Source of the DNA: an uncultured Catenibacterium sp. | Lineage (GTDB): Bacteria; Bacillota_I; Bacilli_A; Erysipelotrichales; Coprobacillaceae | Length of the DNA: 64,000 bases | NCBI GenBank assembly: GCA_900540685.1 | Contig: UQGS01000001.1 | Coordinates: 52,193 to 116,192 of the forward strand | Direction: 5' to 3' | Shown here: piece by piece, positions 55,363 to 63,834 of the stretch | Numbering within the stretch: position 1 is the stretch's first letter | How the letters are laid out: each line of letters starts with the position of its first letter | Program-made: the position numbers and the translations under genes | The notes under the pieces: model-generated | The model's database searches: none | What the model was told of the DNA's origin: nothing | Seen by the model: only the letters and a program-made list of their open reading frames with translations

Positions 55363-55410
55363 CAGTAATGATTACTACTATTAGTATACTATTTACTACT
55401 AATAATGCAA
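55363..55410 (-). promoter_or_regulatory. perR-rbr promoter and PerR box
   Basis: On the minus strand TTGCAT (55410-55405), 16 nt, TATACT (55388-55383). Downstream, over the expected transcription start, AGTAAT-G-ATTACT (55364-55376) is a 7-1-7-type inverted repeat fitting the Per/Fur box core TAATNATTA. The regulator encoded by the first gene is the likely binder. Confidence 0.75.
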
Positions 55411-55420
55411 GTCAGATGCA

Positions 55421-56026
55421 TTATTTTGACAAAATTGTATGTATGAGTGTATAGAAGTCATTGGTTGCATAAACAAGAGGATCAATCACATAGACTGGAA
55501 CTGATACAATGGACTCTATATCCCCTTTTAAATGCATCACTGAAGGAGATAAATACAGTGCATCATAGTCTCCTTCTACTTCTTCTAATGAGGAAAGACT
55601 TACTGAGTCTACTTCTAGATTAGACTTTTCTATTGTCAGACTTTCTTTCATTAAACCAATTAAATAACTAGAAGAAAAACCATCCTGATCTACAATCCCT
55701 ACTTTAATATGTTGAGGATCTGCATCTCTTAAGAACACAACCATGAAATCTCTATAATAAGATAAGAACTGTGATAAGTTCTTTAATGTGTAATGAAGAT
55801 AGAAATAGATTTCTTTCCCTTCTTCATCTGTAATCTGTTCTTCAATAATACCATTATGCCAGACAGTTAAAAAAGCGACACGATTCTTTAAACAAAAACG
55901 TACTGTATGATAATGATCTGTATCTTCAATCATATCACACATAATATTTTTCATATTCTTTCTTGTATAGTAATAAGACCATTTAAAAACAATCATTAGA
56001 TAGGTCTTTTGATAAAATTTATCCAT
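55421..56026 (-). CDS. Unknown protein with possible EIIB-like C-terminal half
   Basis: 201 residues from ATG 56026 (SD AGGTGAAGGAT). No signal peptide or clear membrane segment. The C-terminal half (about 110-200) alternates strands and helices and begins VGIVDQDGFSSSYLIGLMKE, which resembles the first strand, loop and helix of PTS EIIB-like modules found at the end of Mga/BglG-type regulators, but without the phosphorylated Cys. The N-terminal half is not recognised and has no clear HTH. Confidence in this comparison is low. Confidence 0.5.
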   Translation of the reverse strand: MDKFYQKTYLMIVFKWSYYYTRKNMKNIMCDMIEDTDHYHTVRFCLKNRVAFLTVWHNGIIEEQITDEEGKEIYFYLHYTLKNLSQFLSYYRDFMVVFLRDADPQHIKVGIVDQDGFSSSYLIGLMKESLTIEKSNLEVDSVSLSSLEEVEGDYDALYLSPSVMHLKGDIESIVSVPVYVIDPLVYATNDFYTLIHTILSK

Positions 56027-56141
56027 ATCCTTCACCTATAATAATCATATCATAATTCAACTATTTTTTTTGATGATTATGTTCTGTTTTGCATTCCTTT
56101 TTGTGTATGATAAAATGTATTTGAGAGGCAGGTGAGTATTA

Positions 56142-56933
56142 GTGAAGAGAATTTTTGTCATGTCTGATTTACATGGACAATTTGTGTTATTGCAGCTGAT
56201 GCTCAATAAGATTCAATTCACTGATGAAGATGAGTTATATATCCTAGGTGATATTATGGATCGTGGTCCTAATTCAATTGATATATATTATTTTGTGAAA
56301 GCAATGCCTAATGTTCATATGATCAAGGGTAATCATGAAATTATGATGAGACAATCTTTAGCAGCCAGCTTAAAATATAATGATTTAGATTCTGATTTGA
56401 ATAATGCGTATCGTTTATGGAAACAGAATGGTGCCACAGGTACTGTAAATAGTATTAGAGAGTTCTTACAAAAGGATTCTATTCCTTATGAGGAATATTT
56501 TGAAATTAAGAAAGAGTTTGTACAGGAAATTATTGATTTTATTGATAGTCTACCTAATTATATAGAGCTTAATTATCAGGGTAAGCATTATGTAATGGTG
56601 CATGCAGGTGTGGATCCTGAGGTGACTCATATAGAAGAGAGTGATCCTGAATTACTTGCCTGGATTAGAGAATATTTCTATATGAACCCATGTAATCCTG
56701 AATATACTTATATATTTGGACATACACCTTTATGTTATGTGAATGATGATCATTCTTTTAATATCTGGTATGATCCTGATTATCATAATAAGATCGGTAT
56801 TGATGGTGGACTCGCTGTGGCTGATAAAGGACAATTAAACTGTTTATGTTTAACAGATGGAACTTCTTATAAGATACCTTATAAGGATGGTCAGCCAGGA
56901 GAATTACAACGTATTATAAAAGACTTAAAGTAA
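56142..56933 (+). CDS. Metallophosphoesterase, PPP/ApaH-PrpE type
   Basis: 263 residues beginning at a GTG (SD AGGTGAG with 5-nt spacing). Complete PPP-type motifs: SDLHGQF, GDIMDRGPNSID, GNHEIM, VMVHAGV and FGHTP. Such proteins are Ser/Thr phosphatases or diadenosine tetraphosphate hydrolases; no partner kinase is nearby, so the substrate cannot be assigned. Monocistronic with a shared terminator. Confidence 0.88.
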   Translation: MKRIFVMSDLHGQFVLLQLMLNKIQFTDEDELYILGDIMDRGPNSIDIYYFVKAMPNVHMIKGNHEIMMRQSLAASLKYNDLDSDLNNAYRLWKQNGATGTVNSIREFLQKDSIPYEEYFEIKKEFVQEIIDFIDSLPNYIELNYQGKHYVMVHAGVDPEVTHIEESDPELLAWIREYFYMNPCNPEYTYIFGHTPLCYVNDDHSFNIWYDPDYHNKIGIDGGLAVADKGQLNCLCLTDGTSYKIPYKDGQPGELQRIIKDLK

Positions 56934-56966
56934 AACGGAAGGGAGATATGAAAATCCCTTCCGTTT
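56933..56966. terminator. Bidirectional terminator
   Basis: AAACGGAAGGGA (56933-56944) and TCCCTTCCGTTT (56955-56966) form a perfect 12-bp stem, serving the phosphatase and the convergent DeoR gene. Confidence 0.85.
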
Positions 56967-57720
56967 ATTCGTTTTCTATAGTTAGTAATGTTTTATTTTC
57001 TGATAATAAATGTACTTTAATCTCTTCTGGAATATGATCATCTGTAATGATTGTATCAATACGTTCTTTTAACTGAAGAGGAACAACACCATGTGAATTA
57101 AACTTTTCACTTTCAGTTAAGACAATAATATGTTCTGCCTGTTCAGCCATATCTCTAACAGCCTGTGCACGTAAGTGATCACTATTTGTGAAGCCTACAC
57201 GAGGATTATAACCATCTGCACCAATAAATAACTGGTCCACACAGAAGTTCTTCGCACATTGTGCCACAATAGGCCCTACCATAACCTGTGAATCTTTCTG
57301 GTAAGCACCACCTAGAAGAATCACATTGGTATTCTTTTTATCACGAATATATCCTGCAATAAAAGCACTATTTGTCACAATAGTCACATCTATTTTCTCT
57401 GATGCAATCGTATCTGCAAGAATAGCACAACAGCTCCCGCTTTCAATCATGATGGTATCTCCATCATGAATAAGTTCTGCAGCCTTTTGTGCAATTCTTT
57501 TCTTTATTTCATAATGATAAGCTAAGCGTCCATTGATATCATCCTTGTTCGCAAGGATGGCATAGCCATGTCCTCTTTTAATAATCCCTTTTTCTTCAAG
57601 TGCATCTAAGTCTTTACGTATAGTGACATTGGATACCCCAAGTAGTTGAGATAATTCATTGACTTCTATTTTATTTTCTTTTGTAAGTAGTTCTAATATT
57701 TTATTATAGCGGTCTTTCAT
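56965..57720 (-). CDS. DeoR-family transcriptional regulator
   Basis: 251 residues. N-terminal HTH (about 18-40, VNELSQLLGVSNVTIRKDL with the family's R-x-DL-x-L-E-x-x-G motif) and a C-terminal sugar-phosphate sensor domain with MIESGSCCAILAD, VTNSAFI, and LLGGAYQKDSQVMVG. The last gene of a unit with the GRE activase, it probably senses a phosphorylated sugar intermediate of the adjacent pathway. Its likely operators are the inverted repeats in 58699-58813. Confidence 0.9.
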   Translation of the reverse strand: MKDRYNKILELLTKENKIEVNELSQLLGVSNVTIRKDLDALEEKGIIKRGHGYAILANKDDINGRLAYHYEIKKRIAQKAAELIHDGDTIMIESGSCCAILADTIASEKIDVTIVTNSAFIAGYIRDKKNTNVILLGGAYQKDSQVMVGPIVAQCAKNFCVDQLFIGADGYNPRVGFTNSDHLRAQAVRDMAEQAEHIIVLTESEKFNSHGVVPLQLKERIDTIITDDHIPEEIKVHLLSENKTLLTIENE

Positions 57721-57748
57721 AGATTACCTCCGCACTCATTATATTAAT

Positions 57749-58642
57749 CTAGAAGAAACAATTCAAGCCACACTTGATGAACTCATTTTGATAATCTACT
57801 AAATCTTCAGGATGTAAGGCTTCTACTTCATGAAGCTTATAGTCTTTACCAAGTAGTTTATATTTGTTTTCACCAAACTGATGGAATGGAAGAAGCTGTA
57901 CATCTTTAGCCCCTGCTTCTTTAATACATGTTGCTAGTTCTTTCGCATCTTCTAATGTTTCATTAAAGCCAGGAATAACAGGTATTCTAGGTAATACATT
58001 CAGTCCCTGTTCAATAGCCCATTTGAAGTTCTTTTGAATCACTTCATTTGTGACATGTGTTCCCTTCTTATGCTTCATTGGATCAGCCTGTTTCACATCA
58101 AATAATAAGAGATCAAATAAAGGAGCTGCTTTCTTAAACTTCTCATGATCTACAATACCTGTTGTTTCAATCGCAAGATGAAGTCCTTTTTCCTTTAATG
58201 CATGAACAAGAGCCATCATGAAATCATATTGAACCATGGCTTCTCCACCAGATAAAGTAACTCCACCATTGGACTCTTCATAGAAATCAATATCCTGCAT
58301 ACAAATATCAACAACTTCTTCTACTGTTTTGATTTCACCTTCCTGAGTTAAAGCTTTACCAGGACAGGCTTTGACACATTTCATACAATGATCACATGTT
58401 TTATGATCAATTCGAATCAAGCCATCTTCCATCTTTATAGCCCCTTTAGGACAGGTATGTACACATGTTTCACACTGGAGACACTTTTCATTATTGTATA
58501 AAACCTGAGGACTCACTGCCTGGCTTTCAGGATTGGCACACCATTCACATCTTAATGGACATCCTTTAAAGAATACTGTTGTACGAATACCAGGTCCATC
58601 ATGAATACTAAATTTTTGTATATTAAATATAATTCCTTCCAT
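57749..58642 (-). CDS. pflC: Glycyl radical enzyme activase (radical SAM, PflC-like)
   Basis: 297 residues. Radical SAM CxxxCxxC is at GCPLRCEWC (Cys28, 32, 35); an inserted bacterial ferredoxin-type domain binds two more [4Fe-4S] clusters (CLQCETCVHTCP and CDHCMKCVKACP), typical of activases of non-PFL glycyl radical enzymes; then SGGEAMVQYDF. It generates the Gly radical on the divergent GRE. Its gene and the GRE gene share the intergenic region 58643-58826. Confidence 0.92.
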   Translation of the reverse strand: MEGIIFNIQKFSIHDGPGIRTTVFFKGCPLRCEWCANPESQAVSPQVLYNNEKCLQCETCVHTCPKGAIKMEDGLIRIDHKTCDHCMKCVKACPGKALTQEGEIKTVEEVVDICMQDIDFYEESNGGVTLSGGEAMVQYDFMMALVHALKEKGLHLAIETTGIVDHEKFKKAAPLFDLLLFDVKQADPMKHKKGTHVTNEVIQKNFKWAIEQGLNVLPRIPVIPGFNETLEDAKELATCIKEAGAKDVQLLPFHQFGENKYKLLGKDYKLHEVEALHPEDLVDYQNEFIKCGLNCFF

Positions 58643-58698
58643 ATCATATCCCTCTTTTCGCTTCTATACTATCATTTCTAGTTATGTTTCGCAATATA

Positions 58699-58813
58699 AA
58701 AGTTTCATATGAAAGTTTATAATATTTTTTTCATAATTTGTAGTTGACTGATAGCCCTTTTATGCGTATGATGTGCTTGTAATGAAAGACATAAAACTTA
58801 CGTATGAAACTTT
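58699..58813. promoter_or_regulatory. GRE promoter and inverted operator pair
   Basis: -35 TTGACT (58744-58749), 17 nt, -10 TATGAT (58767-58772). Upstream AAAGTTTCATA (58699-58709) is the exact inverted copy of TATGAAACTTT (58803-58813), 94 bp apart; the first also lies in the palindrome TTTCATATGAAA (58703-58714). This is a plausible DeoR looping operator. Confidence 0.6.
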
Positions 58814-58826
58814 AGGAGGAACAAAA

Positions 58827-61241
58827 ATGGAAAATACTCAGCATTTTGGTCAGTTAACTGAAAGAATGAAAGCTTTCAGAGAAGAAGTATTGGATGAAAA
58901 GCCTTATGTAGATGGAGAACGTGCTGTTCTTGCGACAGAGGCTTATAAAGAAAACTTAAATCAGCCACGTGTAATGGTACGTGCAAGAATGTTGAAGAAG
59001 ATTCTTGAAAACATGTCTATCTATATTGAAGATAAAACACTTATTGCAGGTAACCAGTCTACAAAGAACTGTAATGCCCCAGTATTCCCTGAATATACAA
59101 TGAAGTTTATCATGGATGAATTAGATCTTTTTGAAAAGAGAGATGGTGATGTATTCTATATTACTGAAGAAACAAAACAGCAATTAAGAGATATCGCTCC
59201 TTTCTGGGAAAATAATAACTTACGTGCAAGAGGTGAAGCTTTACTACCTGATGAAGTGAGTGTATTTATGGAAACAGGTGTATTTGGTATGGAAGGTAAA
59301 CTCAATGCAGGAGATGCACATCTTGCAGTTAATTATGAACGTATTCTTGCACAGGGCTTGAAAGGTTATGAAGCTTATACAAGAGAAATGAAAGAAAAAC
59401 TCGATTTAGCTCAGCCAGATTGTGTTGATAAGTATATGTTCTATAATTCAGTTTTAACTGTTATTGAAGCAGTGCATACATTCGCACTTCGTTATAGTTC
59501 TCTTGCGAAAGTTATGGCAGAAAAAGAAACAAATCCTGCAAGAAAAGAAGAATTATTAGAAATGAGTAGAATCTGTGCAAAGGTCCCTTATGAACCAGCA
59601 CATTCTTTCCGTGAAGCAGTACAGTCTGTATGGTTTATTCAGTTGATTCTTCAGATTGAATCAAATGGGCATTCATTAAGCTATGGACGTTTTGATCAGT
59701 ATATGTATCCTTATTACATCAAGGATATTAATGAAAAGAAAATCACTGAAGAAGACGCATTAGAACTTCTTACTTGTTTATGGATCAAGACACTCACAGT
59801 CAATAAGGTACGTTCACAAGCTCATACATTAAGTTCAGCCGGTTCTCCAATGTATCAGAATGTCACTATTGGTGGTCAGACTACTGATAAGAAGGATGCA
59901 GTCAATGAATTAAGTTTTGCGGTATTAAAATCAGTGGCTCAGACAAGACTCACTCAGCCTAACTTAACTGTACGTTATCATGCAAACTTGAATAAACATT
60001 TCTTTGATGAATGTATTGAAGTCATGAAGCTTGGATTTGGTATGCCAGCATTAAATAATGATGAAATCATTATTCCTTCATTTATTAACTGGGGTGTTAA
60101 GGAAGAAGATGCTTATAATTATAGTGCTATCGGCTGTGTAGAAACAGCTGTTCCTGGTAAATGGGGATATCGTTGTACAGGTATGTCTTATGTCAACTTT
60201 CCAAGAGTATTATTATGTACAATGAATAATGGTGTTGACTTAACTACAAACAAACGTTTCACTAAAGGCCATGGTTACTTTACTGAAATGGAAACATATG
60301 AAGATTTACTTGCAGCATGGGACAAAACAGTAAGAGAAATGACACGTTATAGTGTTATTGTAGAAAACTTTATTGATAAGGCATCTGAAAGAGATGTGCC
60401 TGATATTCTATGTTCTGCATTAACTGATGACTGTATTGGTAGAGGTAAGACTATCAAAGAAGGCGGCGCTGTTTATGACTTCATTTCAGGTCTTCAGGTC
60501 GGTATTGCGAATATGGCAAACAGCTTAGCAGCTATCAAGAAGCTTGTTTATGATGAAAAGAAGATCACAAGAGAACAGTTATGGAATGCTATCTTAGATG
60601 ATTTCCAGTCACCTGAAAACAAGAAGATTCAGGAAATGTTGAATGATGAAGCACCTAAGTATGGTAATGATGACGATTATGCAGATAACTTAATTGTAGA
60701 AGCATATGATTCTTATATTGATGAAATCAAGAAGTATCCAAATACTCGTTACAACAGAGGTCCTATTGGTGGTATCCGTTATGCAGGTACTTCTTCAATT
60801 AGTGCCAATGTAGGTCAGGGTATGGGTACAATGGCTACTCCAGATGGTAGAAATGCACATGAACCACTCGCTGAAGGATGCTCTCCAGCACATAACACAG
60901 ATAAGAATGGTCCTACTGCAGTATTCAAGAGTATATCTAAGCTTCGTACTGAAAAGATCACAGGAGGCGTACTTCTTAACCAGAAGATGACACCTCAGAT
61001 GCTTTCTACAGAAGAAAATAAACAGAAACTAGAATTATTAATCCGTACATTCTTTAACCGTCTACATGGTTACCATGTACAATACAACATCGTTTCTAAA
61101 GAAACTTTAATTGATGCACAGAAGCATCCAGAAAATCATAAAGACTTGATTGTACGTGTTGCAGGATATAGTGCATTCTTCAATGTATTATCTAAAGCAA
61201 CTCAGGATGATATTATCGGTAGAACTGAACAGAGTTTATAG
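58827..61241 (+). CDS. pflD: Glycyl radical enzyme, YbiW/PflD-like (anhydrohexitol-6-phosphate lyase candidate)
   Basis: 804 residues from ATG 58827 (SD TTTAGGAGGAACAAAA). The thiyl Cys is in SAIGCVETAVPGKWGYRC (Cys437) and the radical Gly in RVAGYSAFF near residue 780. The GCVE motif, the activase with two extra clusters and the gene neighbourhood exclude pyruvate formate-lyase proper. E. coli YbiW and PflD open the ring of 1,5-anhydroglucitol- or 1,5-anhydromannitol-6-phosphate to 1-deoxyfructose-6-phosphate; adjacent FSA and GldA genes match that pathway. Choline or glycerol lyase activity is less likely because no microcompartment or diol genes are present. Confidence 0.8.
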   Translation: MENTQHFGQLTERMKAFREEVLDEKPYVDGERAVLATEAYKENLNQPRVMVRARMLKKILENMSIYIEDKTLIAGNQSTKNCNAPVFPEYTMKFIMDELDLFEKRDGDVFYITEETKQQLRDIAPFWENNNLRARGEALLPDEVSVFMETGVFGMEGKLNAGDAHLAVNYERILAQGLKGYEAYTREMKEKLDLAQPDCVDKYMFYNSVLTVIEAVHTFALRYSSLAKVMAEKETNPARKEELLEMSRICAKVPYEPAHSFREAVQSVWFIQLILQIESNGHSLSYGRFDQYMYPYYIKDINEKKITEEDALELLTCLWIKTLTVNKVRSQAHTLSSAGSPMYQNVTIGGQTTDKKDAVNELSFAVLKSVAQTRLTQPNLTVRYHANLNKHFFDECIEVMKLGFGMPALNNDEIIIPSFINWGVKEEDAYNYSAIGCVETAVPGKWGYRCTGMSYVNFPRVLLCTMNNGVDLTTNKRFTKGHGYFTEMETYEDLLAAWDKTVREMTRYSVIVENFIDKASERDVPDILCSALTDDCIGRGKTIKEGGAVYDFISGLQVGIANMANSLAAIKKLVYDEKKITREQLWNAILDDFQSPENKKIQEMLNDEAPKYGNDDDYADNLIVEAYDSYIDEIKKYPNTRYNRGPIGGIRYAGTSSISANVGQGMGTMATPDGRNAHEPLAEGCSPAHNTDKNGPTAVFKSISKLRTEKITGGVLLNQKMTPQMLSTEENKQKLELLIRTFFNRLHGYHVQYNIVSKETLIDAQKHPENHKDLIVRVAGYSAFFNVLSKATQDDIIGRTEQSL

Positions 61242-61254
61242 GAGGAGAAAAACA

Positions 61255-61935
61255 ATGGAATTTATTATCGATACAGTAAATTTAGAAGAAATTAGAGATG
61301 CAGTGGATCACTTACCAATCGTAGGTGTCACTAGTAACCCAAGTATTGTAAAGAAGACAAGCCCAAAGGATTTCTTTGGACATATGAGAGAAATCAGAAA
61401 AATCATTGGTGATGAACGTTCTTTACATATTCAGGTTATTGCGACAGAAGCAGATGAAATCGTGAAAGAAGCACATAAGATCTTTGAAGAAGTAGATGAC
61501 AAGGTATATGTAAAGGTCCCTACTACTTATGAAGGTGTTAAGGCAATGAAAATCTTAAAGGCTGAAGGAAAAAATGTGACTGCAACAGCTGTTTATGATT
61601 TGATGCAGGCTTATATGGCTTTGGCTGCAGGTGCTGATTATATTGCGCCTTATACAAATAGAATTGGAAACTTAGGAAATGATCCTTTTGAATTAATGGC
61701 TCATTTATCTAATAGAATTGTAGAAGATGGTTATGACTGCAAGATTCTTGCAGCAAGCTTCAAGGGTGTACAGCAGGTAAGAGATGCATTTAATGCAGGT
61801 AGTCAGGCAGTGACTGCACCAGTGAGTGTATTAAAGGCTATCTTTGAAAATCCAAGTATTTCTAAAGCTGTGACTGATTTCAATAATGATTGGTATTCAG
61901 TATACGGAGAAGACAAAGGTCTTTGTGATATGTAA
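61255..61935 (+). CDS. fsa: Fructose-6-phosphate aldolase-type transaldolase (FSA)
   Basis: 226 residues from ATG 61255 (SD AGGAGGAG), 13 nt after the GRE stop. Small transaldolase fold with FIIDTVNLEEI, VGVTSNPSIVKK, Schiff-base Lys in VYVKVPTTYEG, and YIAPYTNRIGN. In E. coli FsaA/FsaB cleave 1-deoxyfructose-6-phosphate to glyceraldehyde-3-phosphate and hydroxyacetone, which fits the product of the upstream GRE. The alternative is a general F6P aldolase/transaldolase. Confidence 0.9.
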   Translation: MEFIIDTVNLEEIRDAVDHLPIVGVTSNPSIVKKTSPKDFFGHMREIRKIIGDERSLHIQVIATEADEIVKEAHKIFEEVDDKVYVKVPTTYEGVKAMKILKAEGKNVTATAVYDLMQAYMALAAGADYIAPYTNRIGNLGNDPFELMAHLSNRIVEDGYDCKILAASFKGVQQVRDAFNAGSQAVTAPVSVLKAIFENPSISKAVTDFNNDWYSVYGEDKGLCDM

Positions 61936-61972
61936 ACAATGAGGAGAAAACTCTCCTCATTGTTTTTTTTGT
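61934..61972 (+). terminator. Terminator after fsa
   Basis: AACAATGAGGAG-AAAA-CTCCTCATTGTT, 12-bp stem, followed by TTTTTTTT. A -10-like TATAAT near 61977 could start gldA independently. Confidence 0.85.
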
Positions 61973-62002
61973 GTTCTATAATAGGTATAGGAGCGTGATA
62001 AT

Positions 62003-63097
62003 ATGAGCAAGATGATTGGTGCACCAACAAGATATAGACAAGGTAAAGATGAGTTAAAGTGTCTTGGTGATGATTTAAAGGACTATAAGAGAATAGTTGT
62101 AATTACAAGTGAAAACTTGAAAGAGATGTTTATACCTCAGATAGAGGAAAGCTTACATGAACAGGAAATGACTGTTGTACTATTCCAAAATGAATGCAGC
62201 ATGAGCGAGATTGAAAGAATACAACATATTGTAGAAGAAAAGAATGGTGAAGTGATTGTCGGTGTAGGTGGAGGAAAGGTACTAGATACGACTAAAGCAT
62301 GTGGTTATTATGCGAAAAAGCCTATTGTCGTTATACCTACTGCCGCAAGTACGGATGCCCCATGTTCTTCTTTATCAGTGATTTATCATGATGATCATAC
62401 GTTTGATCATTATTTATATTTACCTAAGAGTCCAGATCAAGTGATTGTGGATACACAGGTCATTGCGAATGCCCCAGTAAGACTACTTAGAGCGGGTATT
62501 GGTGATGCATTTAGTACTTATTTTGAAGCAAAGGCTTGTTATGTGAGTCATAGTGAGAATTGTCTTCATAGTCATGTGACAAGAAGTGCTTTGGCGATAT
62601 CTAAGGCTTGTTTTGATATTGTCTATTCTTATGGATTGCAGGCTGTAGAAGATTGTACGCAGAATAAAGTGACAGAAGCACTAGAGAATGTGATAGAAGC
62701 CAATATTTATTTAAGTGGTATTGGTTTTGAGTCTGGTGGAGAAGCAGTCGGACATGGCTTGCATAATGCGTTCACTCTTATTCCTGAAACTAATAGTAAG
62801 ATGCATGGTGAAAAAGTCGCTTTTTGTACACTTGTACAATTAGTACTAGAGAATACTCCTAAGGATACACTCAAGAGCTATTATGAGTTCTTAGAAGCAT
62901 TAGAGTTACCTACTACACTTTCTGATTTAGGGATGAAAGAAGTAGATGAAGAAGCATTGATGCATGTATGCTTAGAAGCAGTGAAAGAAGGTTCTACGAC
63001 ATTAAATATGCCTTTTGAAGTGACTTCAAAGAATTTATTAAAAGCTATTATCAAAGCAGATCAATATGGACAGAAATGGAAAACCTCTGGAAAATAA
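62003..63097 (+). CDS. gldA: Glycerol/hydroxyacetone dehydrogenase GldA
   Basis: 364 residues. Iron-type (here Zn) alcohol dehydrogenase: VGVGGGKVLDTTKA (NAD site), PTAASTDAPCSSLSV, and metal ligands in AGIGDAFSTYFEA, GHGLHNA and MHGEKVAF. It interconverts glycerol and dihydroxyacetone, and in the anhydroglycolysis pathway reduces hydroxyacetone to 1,2-propanediol, which also reoxidises NADH. SD TAGGAGCGTGATAAT. Confidence 0.92.
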   Translation: MSKMIGAPTRYRQGKDELKCLGDDLKDYKRIVVITSENLKEMFIPQIEESLHEQEMTVVLFQNECSMSEIERIQHIVEEKNGEVIVGVGGGKVLDTTKACGYYAKKPIVVIPTAASTDAPCSSLSVIYHDDHTFDHYLYLPKSPDQVIVDTQVIANAPVRLLRAGIGDAFSTYFEAKACYVSHSENCLHSHVTRSALAISKACFDIVYSYGLQAVEDCTQNKVTEALENVIEANIYLSGIGFESGGEAVGHGLHNAFTLIPETNSKMHGEKVAFCTLVQLVLENTPKDTLKSYYEFLEALELPTTLSDLGMKEVDEEALMHVCLEAVKEGSTTLNMPFEVTSKNLLKAIIKADQYGQKWKTSGK

Positions 63098-63113
63098 TCC
63101 AGAGGTTTTTCTA
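63079..63113 (+). terminator. gldA terminator
   Basis: AAAACCTCTGG and CCAGAGGTTTTT pair over an AAAATAAT loop, T tract following; it overlaps the end of gldA. Confidence 0.85.
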
Positions 63114-63260
63114 TTAGAAATATAATTTTGCGATAATCGCGATGAGAACAATAATGATAACTACAAGACTATATGCCACTGTCATTGCGCCATAGCCTTG
63201 CCAATCTTTTTGAAGTTCTTTTGTCTTTTCTTCTGAAATGACGCGTTTCTTTTTACTCAT
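63114..63260 (-). CDS. Small membrane protein (48 aa)
   Basis: The frame starts at ATG 63260 with SD AAAGGATG and ends at TAA 63114-63116. A basic N-terminus (SKKKRVISEEKTKEL) is followed by one helix (about 29-44, YSLVVIIIVLIAIIA). No homology recognised. A proper SD and helix argue it is real; topology would put the basic part in the cytoplasm. Confidence 0.6.
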   Translation of the reverse strand: MSKKKRVISEEKTKELQKDWQGYGAMTVAYSLVVIIIVLIAIIAKLYF

Positions 63261-63279
63261 AATCATCATCCTTTCTTAA

Positions 63280-63834
63280 TCAAGGTAATGAAATAGATTT
63301 TTTTCCTGACATCTTTAAAGTCAATCCAGCCACTAATGTACAAGTTCCTTTAAAATTGATTTTATTTGATGTATAAGAAGTAACAACAACTTTTGCATCA
63401 GAATATCCTTGAGCTCCTAATGGATTACTCACACTTTGGATAACAGGATTCTCATATCCGATACACTTTGAATTGAAATTACTATCTAATTTGAAGAATA
63501 CATTTACATAAAAGCTAATATTCACATCTAATGTTGGATAACCTGCTGCGCTGCATGTAACACCTGTATGATATGTCTTATAATAATCATACTTAGATGG
63601 AATTCCTTTCGGCGTCAGTACACTTAAACTAGGTGAATCATATCTTGAGTCAAACACAACTTCAGTTTTAATAGGTTCAACTTCAAAGTCATAATCTACC
63701 ATTGGAGTTTTCCCATTAAAAGCAGTGTTCAAGATTATATCTCTATCCTCCATATTATAAAAAGCCAATGCATGTGATGTATTACAAGCCAAAATACAAA
63801 TCAAAACTAAAGCCACCGATATAATTCTTTTCAT
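63280..63834 (-). CDS. Secreted protein of unknown function
   Basis: 184 residues from ATG 63834 (SD AAAGGAGAGAAAAAT); the longer frame upstream has no ribosome site. A signal peptide (about 1-24, VALVLICILACNTSHALA) is followed by a beta-rich domain with many Ser, Thr and Tyr and two Cys (GVTCSAAGYP, CTLVAGLTL near the end). No family recognised. The end of the window beyond it (63958-64000) is short and more GC-rich; no gene can be called there. Confidence 0.65.
   Translation of the reverse strand: MKRIISVALVLICILACNTSHALAFYNMEDRDIILNTAFNGKTPMVDYDFEVEPIKTEVVFDSRYDSPSLSVLTPKGIPSKYDYYKTYHTGVTCSAAGYPTLDVNISFYVNVFFKLDSNFNSKCIGYENPVIQSVSNPLGAQGYSDAKVVVTSYTSNKINFKGTCTLVAGLTLKMSGKKSISLP

Noticed and set aside
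58827..61241. Pyruvate formate-lyase or choline TMA-lyase
   Set aside because: The single-Cys GCVE site, the activase with extra clusters and the FSA/GldA neighbours do not fit PFL; there is no microcompartment or cut/eut context for choline lyase.
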